Below are positions 1 through 8,119 of a stretch of DNA of 21,765 nucleotides, one piece after another; position 1 is the first letter of the stretch; each line of letters opens with the position of its first letter. A program made the position numbers and the translations under genes. The notes beneath the pieces are model-generated. The model saw nothing but the letters and a program-made list of their open reading frames with translations. It made no database searches and was not told where the DNA came from. The stretch comes from Loktanella sp. UBA3435 (lineage in GTDB: Bacteria > Pseudomonadota > Alphaproteobacteria > Rhodobacterales > Rhodobacteraceae): positions 48,687-70,451 of the forward strand of contig DFSO01000058.1 of the NCBI GenBank assembly GCA_002378665.1, written 5' to 3'.

Positions 1-366
1 TGCGAGGTAAGTTGGGATCCACCAAGCTTCAATGCCGCCATCGGACAGCACATTGCCAAGCTCTACCAATTTGCCTTCTGTAAGCAACGTTTCATAGGCT
101 GGTGTGGAGTTTGCCCAGACTTATGTCAGAAGATCAGGCTCGCCTGTTTCTGCCAAGGATGCCAGTGCTGGTACTGTGGACGAAGGTACGATTGTGACGT
201 TACAGCCGTAGCCTTGGGTCATGATGAAGTTGGCAACCGATGTCACAACTGCAGACGACGCCCAGTCCATTTCAGTGATCGACACGTCGCCACATTCTGC
301 CATTGCAGATGTTGCGCCAAATGTCAGTGCAAGTGCGGATACCGCACCAAGTGTTTTCATTTTCAT
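1..366 (-). pseudogene. Quaternary-amine (glycine betaine/proline-type) ABC transporter substrate-binding protein, N-terminal part, interrupted by an in-frame stop
   Basis: The reading frame from the ATG at 364-366 encodes a signal peptide (MKMKTLGAVSALALTF..., probable cleavage after AMA, mature start ECGDVSITEMDW) and the typical N-lobe of OpuAC/ProX-like proteins, which bind glycine betaine, proline or related compounds in the periplasm for an ABC importer. A TAA at 121-123 follows ...GEPDLLT. The same frame continues beyond it with clearly homologous sequence (VWANSTPAYETLL, then GGIEAWWIPTYLA) to the window edge. Family members have a glutamate at the stop position, so one GAA-to-TAA change explains it. 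The start is supported by GGGAGAG about 5-7 bases upstream; a second ATG lies two codons in. The rest of the gene is outside the window. Either this is a pseudogene or the base is a sequencing error; I cannot tell which. Confidence 0.72.
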
Positions 367-402
367 TTTTACTCTCCCTTGAGTTCGCGCATTAACACGC
401 AA

Positions 403-459
403 AAGGGCGCAAGATTGCAACCAAAATCCCGAAGAAATCAGTTATAATCCTGCGCCCTT
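403..459 (-). repeat. Inverted repeat / stem-loop in the leader of the substrate-binding protein gene
   Basis: AAGGGCGCA at 403-411 and TGCGCCCTT at 451-459 are perfect 9-base complements. The stem extends inward by five further pairs (412-416 with 446-450, one G-U on the minus-strand RNA), giving about 14 bp around a 29-base loop. It lies between the end of gcvP and the substrate-binding protein start, in what would be the 5' leader of the latter. No U-run follows it, so it is not an obvious terminator. It could be an mRNA structure or part of an operator; the function is unknown. Confidence 0.45.
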
Positions 460-522
460 GCGCACTACATGGCGCCTGAGTTGATCACAAGCGGCGAATT
501 TTAATTCATTTGCGACACCGTT

Positions 523-3366
523 TTATTCGGCGGCCTCGACGTACTCTTCCATAGGTGGACAGCTACAGATCAAGTTCCGGTCGCCATAAACGTTATCCAC
601 GCGGTTCACTGGTGGCCAATATTTGTCGACGCGGAATGCGCCTTTCGGGAAGCAGCCCTGTTCACGGGTATAGGGGCGGTCCCAATCGGAGACGAGGTCT
701 TCCACAGTATGCGGCGCGTTTTTGAGCGCGTTGTTTTCCTGTGGCATGTCGCCGTTTTCAATCGCGCGGATTTCTTCACGGATCGCCAGCATCGCGTCGC
801 AGAAACGGTCGAGTTCGGCTTTGGTTTCGCTTTCCGTGGGTTCCACCATCAAGGTGCCCGCGACAGGCCAAGACATCGTTGGCGCGTGGAAACCTGCGTC
901 CATCAGCCGTTTCGCGATATCGTCCACGGTGACATGCGCACTTTCTGCGAATGGGCGCGTGTCGATAATGCATTCGTGGGCAACGCGGCCTGTTGGTCCT
1001 TTGTAGAGAACGTCAAATGCGCCCTCTAGCCGCTTGGCGATGTAGTTGGCGTTCAGGATCGCGACGCGTGTCGCTTGGGTAAGCCCCTCGCCGCCCATCA
1101 TCAAAACGTAAGCCCAAGAGATCGGCAGCAAGCTCGGCGAGCCAAACGGTGCTGCCGAAACTGGCCTGTTGCCACCGTTGGGATGACCCGGAAGGTGTTC
1201 GATCAGGTGCGATTTGACGCCGATTGGCCCCATGCCCGGACCACCGCCGCCATGCGGGATGCAGAACGTCTTGTGCAGGTTCAGGTGGCTCACGTCGCCG
1301 CCCAGATCGCCCGGACGGGACAGACCCACCATCGCGTTCATGTTGGCACCGTCGATATAGACTTGCCCGCCTGCGTCATGGGTCATTTTGCAAACGTCGA
1401 TCACAGTTTCCTCGAAAACGCCGTGAGTAGACGGATATGTGATCATGCAGGCCGCAATGTTGTCTTTGTGTTTTTCAATCTTGGCCGCGAAATCGATCAG
1501 ATCAATATCGCCGTTGGCCGCAGATTTGATCGGTACAACGTCCCACCCGACCATATGCGCAGAGGCGGGGTTGGTGCCGTGGGCGGACATCGGGATCAGG
1601 CAGACATTGCGATGCCCCTGCCCCTGTGCGCGGTGGTAGGCTGCGATTGTCAGCAAGCCCGCATATTCACCCTGTGCGCCAGAGTTCGGCTGCATCGAGA
1701 TCGCGTTATAGCCCGTCACGTCGCAAAGCTTGGCCGACAGATCGTCGATCATTTCCTTATAGCCCAGTGCCTGATCGTCGGGGCAGAACGGGTGCATCAG
1801 CGCAAATTCTGGCCACGACACGGGCATCATTTCGGCGGCAGAGTTGAGCTTCATCGTGCAAGACCCAAGCGGGATCATCGCGCGGTCAAGTGCGAGATCA
1901 CGGTCAGCAAGCCGGCGCATGTAGCGCATCATCTCGGTCTCTGCGCGGTTCATGTGGAACACAGGGTGCGTGAGGTAATCGGTCTTGCGGATCAGGGCCT
2001 CTGGCAAGCGGTAATCCACCTGATGGGCGTCGTCCTCCGTCTCAATACCAAAAGCACGCCAGACGGCTTCGGTCACGTCACGGCGCGTGAGCTCATCAAG
2101 CGTAATGCCGATCCGCGTATCGCCGATGGCGCGCAGGTTCACGCCGTTTTCAACAGCCTTTGCCATGATTGCGTCGCGCTTGGCCCCTACGTCGAGTGTG
2201 ACCGTATCAAAGAAGTGGTCTTGCTCGATTTTATAACCGCCAGATTCTAGCCCTTCGACCAAACGCACAGTTTTGCGGTGGATGCGCTGGGCAATGGCAC
2301 GCAGGCCTTCGGGGCCGTGGAATACAGCGTAGAAGCCAGCCATCACAGCGAGGAGCGCTTGCGCGGTACAGACGTTCGAGGTCGCCTTTTCGCGGCGAAT
2401 GTGCTGCTCGCGGGTTTGCAGGGATAAGCGGTAGGCCTTGTTGCCATGAGCGTCGATGGACACGCCCACGATACGGCCAGGCATGTTGCGCGCGAGGTTT
2501 GCCTTGGTCGCCATATAGGCCGCGTGTGGGCCGCCGTAGCCGACTGGCACGCCGAAACGCTGGGTCGTCCCAACAGCGATATCCGCGCCCATCGCACCGG
2601 GTTCTTTGAACAGGGTGAGAGACAATGGGTCAGCGGAAATGATGCCGATGCCGCCTGTGGCGTGCAGGCTTTCGATATGGGCAGTGAAGTCGCGCAGGTG
2701 GCCTGTGGTGCCTGGAAACTGGAAGATCGCGCCAAAGACCGATGCCGCATCCATGTCATCAGGGGCGCCAACGATCACTTCGATACCGAGCGGTTCTGCG
2801 CGGGTTTTCATCACGGCGATGTTTTGCGGGTGGCAGTTTTCATCGACAAAGAACCCGGTGACTTTGGATTTGGAAATCCGCTGCGCCATGGTCATGGCTT
2901 CCGCACAAGCGGTGGCTTCGTCCAACAGCGAGGCGTTGGAAATCTCAAGACCCGTGAGGTCAGCAACCATGGTTTGGAAGTTCAAAAGCGCCTCTAGGCG
3001 GCCTTGGGAAATTTCGGGCTGGTAGGGCGTATAGGCCGTGTACCAAGCAGGGTTTTCAAAGATATTGCGCTGGATCGCAGGCGGTGTGACGGTGCCGTGA
3101 TAGCCTTGGCCAATCAGCGAGACGAGGACGTTGTTCTTTTTCGACACCTGCTTCATGAAATGCAAAAGCTCGCGCTCTGACTTGGGTTTCCCAAAGTTCA
3201 GCGGCTCTTTTTGACGGATTTTCGCAGGCAAAGTGTCATCGATCAACGCAGCCAGCGAGGACGCGCCAACAACTTTGAGCATCGCATCCATTTCCGCGGG
3301 AGACGGGCCGATGTGGCGGCGGTTCGCAAAGTCATAAGGCAGATAGGATGTAGGTGCATAAGGCAT
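523..3366 (-). CDS. gcvP: Glycine dehydrogenase (aminomethyl-transferring), P-protein of the glycine cleavage system
   Basis: This 947-residue protein is the PLP-dependent decarboxylase of the glycine cleavage system. It releases CO2 from glycine and passes the aminomethyl group to the lipoyl arm of GcvH in the cytoplasm. It is full length for the single-chain (fused alpha-beta) form. The PLP lysine is Lys699 in NLHKTF, followed by the glycine-rich loop IPHGGGGPGMGP; SAHGTNPASAHM (594-605) and the N-terminal RRHIGPS are also family signatures. The ATG at 3364-3366 has an AAAGGA ribosome binding site and starts 12 bases after the gcvH stop, so it is the last gene of gcvT-gcvH-gcvP. Expression should follow the glycine riboswitch ahead of gcvT. 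No intrinsic terminator is evident just downstream. Confidence 0.98.
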   Translation of the reverse strand: MPYAPTSYLPYDFANRRHIGPSPAEMDAMLKVVGASSLAALIDDTLPAKIRQKEPLNFGKPKSERELLHFMKQVSKKNNVLVSLIGQGYHGTVTPPAIQRNIFENPAWYTAYTPYQPEISQGRLEALLNFQTMVADLTGLEISNASLLDEATACAEAMTMAQRISKSKVTGFFVDENCHPQNIAVMKTRAEPLGIEVIVGAPDDMDAASVFGAIFQFPGTTGHLRDFTAHIESLHATGGIGIISADPLSLTLFKEPGAMGADIAVGTTQRFGVPVGYGGPHAAYMATKANLARNMPGRIVGVSIDAHGNKAYRLSLQTREQHIRREKATSNVCTAQALLAVMAGFYAVFHGPEGLRAIAQRIHRKTVRLVEGLESGGYKIEQDHFFDTVTLDVGAKRDAIMAKAVENGVNLRAIGDTRIGITLDELTRRDVTEAVWRAFGIETEDDAHQVDYRLPEALIRKTDYLTHPVFHMNRAETEMMRYMRRLADRDLALDRAMIPLGSCTMKLNSAAEMMPVSWPEFALMHPFCPDDQALGYKEMIDDLSAKLCDVTGYNAISMQPNSGAQGEYAGLLTIAAYHRAQGQGHRNVCLIPMSAHGTNPASAHMVGWDVVPIKSAANGDIDLIDFAAKIEKHKDNIAACMITYPSTHGVFEETVIDVCKMTHDAGGQVYIDGANMNAMVGLSRPGDLGGDVSHLNLHKTFCIPHGGGGPGMGPIGVKSHLIEHLPGHPNGGNRPVSAAPFGSPSLLPISWAYVLMMGGEGLTQATRVAILNANYIAKRLEGAFDVLYKGPTGRVAHECIIDTRPFAESAHVTVDDIAKRLMDAGFHAPTMSWPVAGTLMVEPTESETKAELDRFCDAMLAIREEIRAIENGDMPQENNALKNAPHTVEDLVSDWDRPYTREQGCFPKGAFRVDKYWPPVNRVDNVYGDRNLICSCPPMEEYVEAAE

Positions 3367-3378
3367 TGGCGCGGTCCT

Positions 3379-3738
3379 TTATTCGACTAGTTTTTTGTAA
3401 GCGGCTTCGTCCATGTATTCGTCCATTTGGGACGGATCGGACGCTTTGATCTTGAACATCCAGCCGTTGCCCATCGCGTCGTCGTTCACGGTCGCAGGCG
3501 CATCGGTGAGCAGATCGTTGACTTCGACAATTTCGCCGTCGATTGGGGCGAGGATGTCGGAGGCGGCTTTCACGCTCTCGATCACCACGACCTCTTCGTC
3601 TTTGGTGACTGTGGTGCCGACGTCAGGCAGTTCGACAAAAACGATGTCGCCCAATTGTGTCGCCGCATGCTCTGTGATGCCAACGACAATCAAGCCGTCT
3701 TCTTCGCGGAGCCATTCGTGTTCTTCGGTAAATTTCAT
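3379..3738 (-). CDS. gcvH: Glycine cleavage system H protein (lipoyl carrier)
   Basis: This 119-residue protein has the usual length for GcvH. It carries the lipoyl arm that shuttles the aminomethyl intermediate between the P, T and L proteins. The lipoylation site is Lys58 in ESVKAASD, and the protein begins with the family-typical KFTEEHEWL and ends close to a C-terminal YKKLVE. It sits 17 bases after gcvT and 12 before gcvP in the same operon. The gene for the L protein (lipoamide dehydrogenase) is not in the window, as expected because it is usually shared with other dehydrogenase complexes. Confidence 0.97.
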   Translation of the reverse strand: MKFTEEHEWLREEDGLIVVGITEHAATQLGDIVFVELPDVGTTVTKDEEVVVIESVKAASDILAPIDGEIVEVNDLLTDAPATVNDDAMGNGWMFKIKASDPSQMDEYMDEAAYKKLVE

Positions 3739-3755
3739 CTGTTGGTGTCCTTTTC

Positions 3756-4871
3756 TTATCGTTTGAAGTTTGCGGGTGTGAAGGGCATTTTTGCGCGGGT
3801 CAGCGGGAGACGCTTGCCGCGCAATTCGCCGAAAATCGGACCGTCGTAGCCAGTTGGCAAATAGCCCATTGCGATGGGGCCGCCGACCGTGGGGCCAAAG
3901 CCGCCAGACGTGATTTTACCGATTGGGGTTGTGGCGGTCTCATCTGCGAAAAGCTCAACACCTTCGCGCATGGGCGCACGGCCTTCGGGGATCAGGCCCA
4001 CGCGCTTGCGCGGCGCACCATTGGTGATTTCTGCGAGGACTGGACCTGCGCCGATGAAGCCTCCTTCCCGTGCGCCACCCGTGCGGCGGACCTTTTGGAT
4101 CGCCCATGTCAGGGCGGCTTGGGATGGTGTCACAGTCTCGTCAACGTCGTGACCATATAGGCAAAGGCCACCCTCAAGACGCAGGCTATCACGCGCGCCG
4201 AGGCCGATCAGCTCAACAGCGTCATGGGCCAGAAGCGCGGTGGCGAGGGCAACGGCGGCGGCGTTTGGCACCGAGATCTCGAAACCATCCTCGCCAGTGT
4301 AGCCAGAGCGTGAGACCCAGCATTCTGCGCCATTCAATGTGACCGTCGCCACATCCATAAACGACATGTCGCGCACGGATGGGTTGAGGGCGGCCAGCGC
4401 CTCTTCGGCGCGGGGGCCTTGCAGGGCCAGAAGTGCGCGGTCGGTGATTTCGATCACGGTCACACCGTCGGGCATGTTGGCTGTCATATGGGCGATATCG
4501 GCGCCTTTGCAGGCTGCGTTCACCACGACAAAAACATGGTCGCCGCGATTGGCAAGCATGAGGTCGTCGGTGATGCCACCCTGTGCGTTGGTAAAGAAGC
4601 CATAGCGCTGGCGGTTTGGGGCGAGGTCGAGGACATCAACAGGGATCAACGCCTCTAGCGCCAATGCAGCGGTCGCATAATCAGGCCCGCGTACGATGAC
4701 TTGGCCCATGTGGCTGACGTCAAAGAGGCCCGCACTGTCACGCGTCTGGATGTGTTCTTTCATCACGCCCGCAGGATATTGAACCGGCATATCGTAGCCC
4801 GCGAAAGGCACCATTTTGGCACCGTGGTCTACATGGAAAGCATGTAGCGGCGTGTGCAGTAGATCAGACAT
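3756..4871 (-). CDS. gcvT: Aminomethyltransferase, T protein of the glycine cleavage system
   Basis: This 371-residue tetrahydrofolate-dependent enzyme takes the aminomethyl group from GcvH, yielding 5,10-methylene-THF and ammonia. Family features are VPFAGYDMPVQYP near the N-terminus, DVSHMGQ at 51-57, the catalytic aspartate in GGITDDLM (probably Asp102), SRSGYTGEDGFEI and a C-terminal GCV_T_C barrel domain with KITSGGFGPTVG and IAMGY. A GcvT identity is favoured over sarcosine or dimethylglycine dehydrogenase domains because the protein is stand-alone and is followed directly by gcvH and gcvP. It is the first gene of the operon; its ribosome binding site (AAGGGG, 4877-4882) lies in the riboswitch-controlled leader. 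Confidence 0.97.
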   Translation of the reverse strand: MSDLLHTPLHAFHVDHGAKMVPFAGYDMPVQYPAGVMKEHIQTRDSAGLFDVSHMGQVIVRGPDYATAALALEALIPVDVLDLAPNRQRYGFFTNAQGGITDDLMLANRGDHVFVVVNAACKGADIAHMTANMPDGVTVIEITDRALLALQGPRAEEALAALNPSVRDMSFMDVATVTLNGAECWVSRSGYTGEDGFEISVPNAAAVALATALLAHDAVELIGLGARDSLRLEGGLCLYGHDVDETVTPSQAALTWAIQKVRRTGGAREGGFIGAGPVLAEITNGAPRKRVGLIPEGRAPMREGVELFADETATTPIGKITSGGFGPTVGGPIAMGYLPTGYDGPIFGELRGKRLPLTRAKMPFTPANFKR

Positions 4872-4920
4872 AAGAACCCCTTTTGGCGCATCATTTTATG
4901 CGCAAGGTTCCCCTGCGCCT
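4872..4920 (-). promoter_or_regulatory. Expression platform of the glycine riboswitch: alternative hairpins around the gcvT ribosome binding site
   Basis: On the minus-strand RNA, GCGCAGGGGAACCTTGCGC (4918-4900) folds into an 8-bp hairpin with loop GAA (one G-U). The same CCTTGCGC segment can instead join a longer hairpin in which GAACCTTGCGCA (4910-4899) pairs with TGCGC (4890-4886) and, past a CAAAA bulge, with GGGGTTC (4880-4874). The second fold captures the GGGG of the gcvT Shine-Dalgarno. The two folds exclude each other, as expected for translational control. Which fold glycine favours is inferred (ON by glycine), from the usual behaviour of riboswitches before gcvT. Confidence 0.6.
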
Positions 4921-4927
4921 TGATGCC

Positions 4928-5081
4928 CCCTCTGTCCGTTCGCCTGAGATCGTTATCCCTTCGGCGGGTGCGCTAAGCACCACTCTCCAGAGTGTTCGTT
5001 ACGGCTCGACGGTCCTTGGGCCTGAGAGTTTCCGGGGCGGTTGCTCCTTCGGCACCGCTTGCACGGTTCTCCCATCGAGTC
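4928..5081 (-). promoter_or_regulatory. Tandem glycine riboswitch (two aptamers) in the gcvTHP leader
   Basis: Read on the minus strand, the region carries two copies of the glycine aptamer signature. Aptamer 1 (about 5079-5005) has GGGAGAACC, GTGCCGAAGGAGCAA and CTCTCAGGC followed by AAGGAC, closed by a P1 helix CTCGATGG/CCGTCGAG. Aptamer 2 (about 4992-4930) has TGGAGAGTGG, CGCCGAAGGGATAAC and ATCTCAGGC followed by GAACGGACAG, closed by CTCTG/CAGAG. The linker between the two P1 helices is about 12 bases. These are the conserved blocks of the gcvT (glycine) riboswitch class, and the placement directly upstream of gcvT fits. It should sense glycine and control glycine cleavage. Confidence 0.95.
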
Positions 5082-5208
5082 AGGGGGGAAGCTACGACTG
5101 GTCGCATTCTGGCGCAAGTCTTTTCGTATGCAATTGTGCACAGAGAATTTCGGTTGACCCTGGACCCATTGTTGAGGCCTGATCCCCGCAACGCAAATTG
5201 GAGCCTTT

Positions 5209-6252
5209 ATGGAAATCTTTCAGAACCCCTACCGCAAGAGCGACCTGCGCATTGACCTGCCCGCGCAAATCCCGATGCCAAGTGTCGATTCAGCAAAGCC
5301 TTTGGCGCTATTGCAGCAATGCCCTGCCGCGACGGTGACGCCATTGGTTGATGCTGCCGATCTGGCCGCAAAGCTTGGCGTGGCTTCGGTGTCTGTAAAG
5401 GACGAGCGGGGGCGGATGGGGCTTGGGAGTTTCAAGGCGCTGGGCGCGGCTTATGTGATCGCCTCCGATGCGGCAGCGGCGGGTGGTGATCTGCGCCGCG
5501 CGCTCAATGGTCGGACCTATGTGACGTCTAGCGCGGGCAATCATGGGCTGTCGGTTGCTGGCGGGGCTGCTGTGTTTGGGGCCAAGGCCGTGATTTATCT
5601 GAGCGCCACTGTCCCCGAAAGCTTCGCGGAAAGGCTGCGCAAAATGGGCGCCGATGTTGTGCGTGCAGGCGCGATTTACGAGGAAAGCATGGTCGCCGCC
5701 GTCGAGGCCGCTGAGGCAAACGGCTGGTCGCTTTTGTCGGATACGTCGTGGGGCGCATATTATGAGGTGCCGCATTTATTGATGGAAGGTTACAACGTCT
5801 TGATGGCCGAAGTGTTCGACCAGATCGCGGATGTCCCGACCCATGTTTTCCTGCAGGCGGGCGTTGGTGGTTTGGCGGGATCGGCGTCGGCGATGATCCG
5901 TGATCATTGGGGTGACGCGGTGCAGGTGATCGTGGTGGAACCTGATTTTGCGCCCGCATTGATGGCCTCGGCCAAGGCAGGCCGCGCCGTGGTCGCCGAG
6001 GGCCCAGTGTCCGACATGGGCAGGTTAGATTGCAAGGAACCGTCGATGATCGCGCTTCAGGGGTTGTGCCGCGACGCGGATGTTTTTGTGAGCATTTCGG
6101 AAGAGGAAGCCTTTGCAGCACAGCCCCTATTGGAGGCCGCTGGATTGGCCGCGTCCACATCGGGCGGTGCGGGGCTGGCTGCGATGTTAGCGGGGTATAA
6201 TTTGCCGAAAGATGCGCGGGTCTTGGCGATTTTGTCGGAAGGTATTTCATGA
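5209..6252 (+). CDS. PLP-dependent ammonia-lyase, diaminopropionate ammonia-lyase / EutB-like (fold type II)
   Basis: This 347-residue protein has the tryptophan synthase-beta/threonine dehydratase fold. The PLP lysine is Lys76 in GSFKALGAAYV, the substrate loop is SSAGNHGLSVA, and the phosphate loop is QAGVGGLAGS, whose QAGVGG form is more like diaminopropionate ammonia-lyase than threonine dehydratase (GGGGL). It is somewhat shorter than the roughly 400-residue E. coli-type enzyme. The reaction is probably an alpha,beta-elimination of an amino acid giving ammonia and a 2-keto acid; the substrate is not evident. GGAG six bases before the ATG supports the start. Its TGA overlaps the next ATG (ATGA), and the operon also encodes an M24 hydrolase and an EutA-like protein, a set reminiscent of ectoine/hydroxyectoine utilisation. 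Confidence 0.85.
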   Translation: MEIFQNPYRKSDLRIDLPAQIPMPSVDSAKPLALLQQCPAATVTPLVDAADLAAKLGVASVSVKDERGRMGLGSFKALGAAYVIASDAAAAGGDLRRALNGRTYVTSSAGNHGLSVAGGAAVFGAKAVIYLSATVPESFAERLRKMGADVVRAGAIYEESMVAAVEAAEANGWSLLSDTSWGAYYEVPHLLMEGYNVLMAEVFDQIADVPTHVFLQAGVGGLAGSASAMIRDHWGDAVQVIVVEPDFAPALMASAKAGRAVVAEGPVSDMGRLDCKEPSMIALQGLCRDADVFVSISEEEAFAAQPLLEAAGLAASTSGGAGLAAMLAGYNLPKDARVLAILSEGIS

Positions 6253-7385
6253 CGTTTCCGGCGACAGAATATCAAGAACGGGTTGGCCGCGCCCAAGTCA
6301 TGATGGCGCAATCAGGGCTGGATGCGCTGCTGCTGACGACCGAGCCAGAGCTGCGCTATTTCACAGGATTCCTTACGCGGTTTTGGGAAAGCCCTGCGCG
6401 GCCTTGGTTCCTGATCGTGCCTGCCCATGGCAATCCGATTGCGGTGATCCCCTCGATAGGCGCGGCCTTAATGGGGCAAAGCTGGATCAGTGATATTCGC
6501 ACATGGCGCGCGCCTGATTATGTCGACGATGGCATTGGCCTGCTGGCTGAAACGATTCGCGAGATTGGGGCGAAAACCATTGGCATCCCTGACGGAATTG
6601 AGACACATCTGCGGATGCCAATTGCAGATTTCCGCGTGCTTCAAGGCTTGCTAGGCAGCAAGATCGGCGGTGACGCGGGGATTATGCGGCGGCTGCGCAT
6701 GGTGAAATCAGAGGCCGAAATTGCGGTGATTACACGCGCTTGCGCCGTGGCGAACCGTGCCTTCGCACGCGTGCATGAGATCGCGTGGGTGGGCGTGCCA
6801 TTGTCTGAGGTGTTCCGCAAATTCCAGATGCTTTGCCTTGATGAAGGGGCCGATTGGGTGCCGTACCTTGCGGGTGGTGCGGGGCAAGGTGGGTACGGCG
6901 ATGTGATCTCGCCTGCGACGGATACGCCTTTGAAAGAAGGCGATGTTTTGATGCTCGACACGGGCCTCGTTGTAGACGGGTATTTCTGCGATTTTGACCG
7001 CAACTTTGCGATTGGATCGGCCAGTGAGGCGACCCAAGCGGCGCATGAAAAGCTGTCCGATGCCGTAGAGGCCGCGATGGCGATTGCAAAGGTTGGCGCA
7101 ACGGCGGCCGAGCTATTTCACGCTATGGACCGCATTGTGACGGGCGGTGCCGGTGGATCAGATGCTGGCCGTTTGGGGCATGGTTTGGGGATGCAGCTGA
7201 CCGAATGGCCGTCGCTTTTGCCTGCCGATCAGACGGTGCTAGGGGCAGGTATGGTACTGACGCTAGAGCCGGGGATCGAGGTTGGCGGCGGGCTGATTTT
7301 AGTCGGTGAGGAGAATATCGTGATTGAAGAAGCGGGCGCACGCTATCTGTCAAAACCCGCACCAAGACGGATGCCGGTGCTATGA
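6249..7385 (+). CDS. M24-family metallohydrolase (Xaa-Pro peptidase / DoeA- or creatinase-like)
   Basis: This 378-residue protein has the creatinase N-terminal domain (about 10-140; LRYFTGFLTRFWESP) and the pita-bread catalytic domain (about 150-370). All five metal ligands of aminopeptidase P-type M24 enzymes appear to be present: Asp237 (MLDTG), Asp248 (FCDFDRNF), His311 (GHGLGM), Glu340 (LEPGI) and Glu354 (VGEEN). It is therefore likely an active metal-dependent hydrolase, unlike creatinase, which lacks the metals. Family members include prolidases, aminopeptidase P and ectoine hydrolase DoeA. Coupling by ATGA to both neighbours suggests it hydrolyses an amide or cyclic amide to supply the PLP lyase with an amino acid. 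The natural substrate cannot be read from the sequence. Confidence 0.85.
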   Translation: MTFPATEYQERVGRAQVMMAQSGLDALLLTTEPELRYFTGFLTRFWESPARPWFLIVPAHGNPIAVIPSIGAALMGQSWISDIRTWRAPDYVDDGIGLLAETIREIGAKTIGIPDGIETHLRMPIADFRVLQGLLGSKIGGDAGIMRRLRMVKSEAEIAVITRACAVANRAFARVHEIAWVGVPLSEVFRKFQMLCLDEGADWVPYLAGGAGQGGYGDVISPATDTPLKEGDVLMLDTGLVVDGYFCDFDRNFAIGSASEATQAAHEKLSDAVEAAMAIAKVGATAAELFHAMDRIVTGGAGGSDAGRLGHGLGMQLTEWPSLLPADQTVLGAGMVLTLEPGIEVGGGLILVGEENIVIEEAGARYLSKPAPRRMPVL

Positions 7386-8116
7386 GCTTTCCCTTTGACG
7401 TTGACCCGCATCTGCCCGCGATTGGCTTGATCGCGTTGCAAGCCGACGAAACCATCGAGCAGGATTTCAGACGCATATTCGACTGGTCCACATTGATCTA
7501 TGTGACCCGCGTGCCAAGTGCGACAGAGGTGACAAGCGACACGCTGCAACAGATGGCAGCAACCTTGCCTGCAGCGGCGCGGCTGTTTCCGACGCCTGCA
7601 AAATTTGCGGCAGTGGGCTATGGCTGCACCTCGGGGACAGCACAGATCGGGGCCGATAACATCGCCCGCTTGATCCGTGACGGCGTAGCGACCCCAGAGG
7701 TGACCGAACCTGTTAGCGCATTGCAGAACGCTTGCGCGGCCTTGGGTGTCACACGGCTGGGGTTCTTATCCCCCTATGTGGCGGAGGTGTCTGAGCGGTT
7801 GATCGCGACGCTCGCAGACGGCGGGATCACTTGCCCTGTTTTCGGGTCGTTCGACGAAGGCAACGAGACGACTGTCTCCCATATCGCAGCCCAATCGACC
7901 TATGATGCGGCTTTGACATTGGCGCAAAAGGGCGGCATTGATGCCTTGTTTCTATCCTGTACGAACTTGCGCACATTGGACGTTATCGCCAAACTAGAGA
8001 CCGAGACGGGCCTGCCTGTGCTATCAAGCAATCAGGTGTTGGCGTGGGACTTGGCGCGGCGGGCCGAGGTGACATTGCCAGACAATGACTTTGGCCAATT
8101 ATTTAGGGTGAAATAA
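7382..8116 (+). CDS. Asp/Glu racemase superfamily protein, maleate isomerase / EutA-like
   Basis: This 244-residue protein belongs to the Asp/Glu/hydantoin racemase superfamily, near maleate cis-trans isomerase, arylmalonate decarboxylase and EutA. Two active-site cysteines are visible: Cys82 in GYGCTSGT and Cys193 in FLSCTNLRT. Having both fits a racemase or isomerase (two-base or Cys-addition chemistry) rather than arylmalonate decarboxylase, which keeps only the second. The C-terminal half has the usual PVLSSNQVLAWDLAR motif. It starts within the stop of the M24 gene (ATGA) and ends 3 bases before the rhodanese gene. In ectoine-type clusters, EutA works beside EutB; the substrate here is unknown. 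Confidence 0.83.
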   Translation: MSFPFDVDPHLPAIGLIALQADETIEQDFRRIFDWSTLIYVTRVPSATEVTSDTLQQMAATLPAAARLFPTPAKFAAVGYGCTSGTAQIGADNIARLIRDGVATPEVTEPVSALQNACAALGVTRLGFLSPYVAEVSERLIATLADGGITCPVFGSFDEGNETTVSHIAAQSTYDAALTLAQKGGIDALFLSCTNLRTLDVIAKLETETGLPVLSSNQVLAWDLARRAEVTLPDNDFGQLFRVK

Positions 8117-8119
8117 CGG

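Noticed and set aside
443..448. TATAAT on the plus strand between the binding-protein gene and gcvP
   Set aside because: No -35 element is seen at a proper distance and no plus-strand gene follows; it would only transcribe antisense to gcvP.
1075..2250. A 391-codon open frame on the plus strand, opposite gcvP
   Set aside because: It is antisense to the strongly conserved gcvP, its translation is rich in His, Arg and Cys and matches no family, and long antisense frames are common opposite GC-rich genes.
5528..6250. A 240-codon open frame on the minus strand, opposite the PLP-lyase gene
   Set aside because: The translation is low-complexity and Pro/Arg-rich, with no ribosome binding site or family similarity, and the opposite strand encodes a clear enzyme.
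5209..8116. Direct naming of the operon as hydroxyectoine degradation genes eutB, doeA, eutA
   Set aside because: Family resemblance is real, but eutC, doeB, the transporter and the regulator are missing and the rhodanese is foreign to that pathway; gene symbols would overstate the case.
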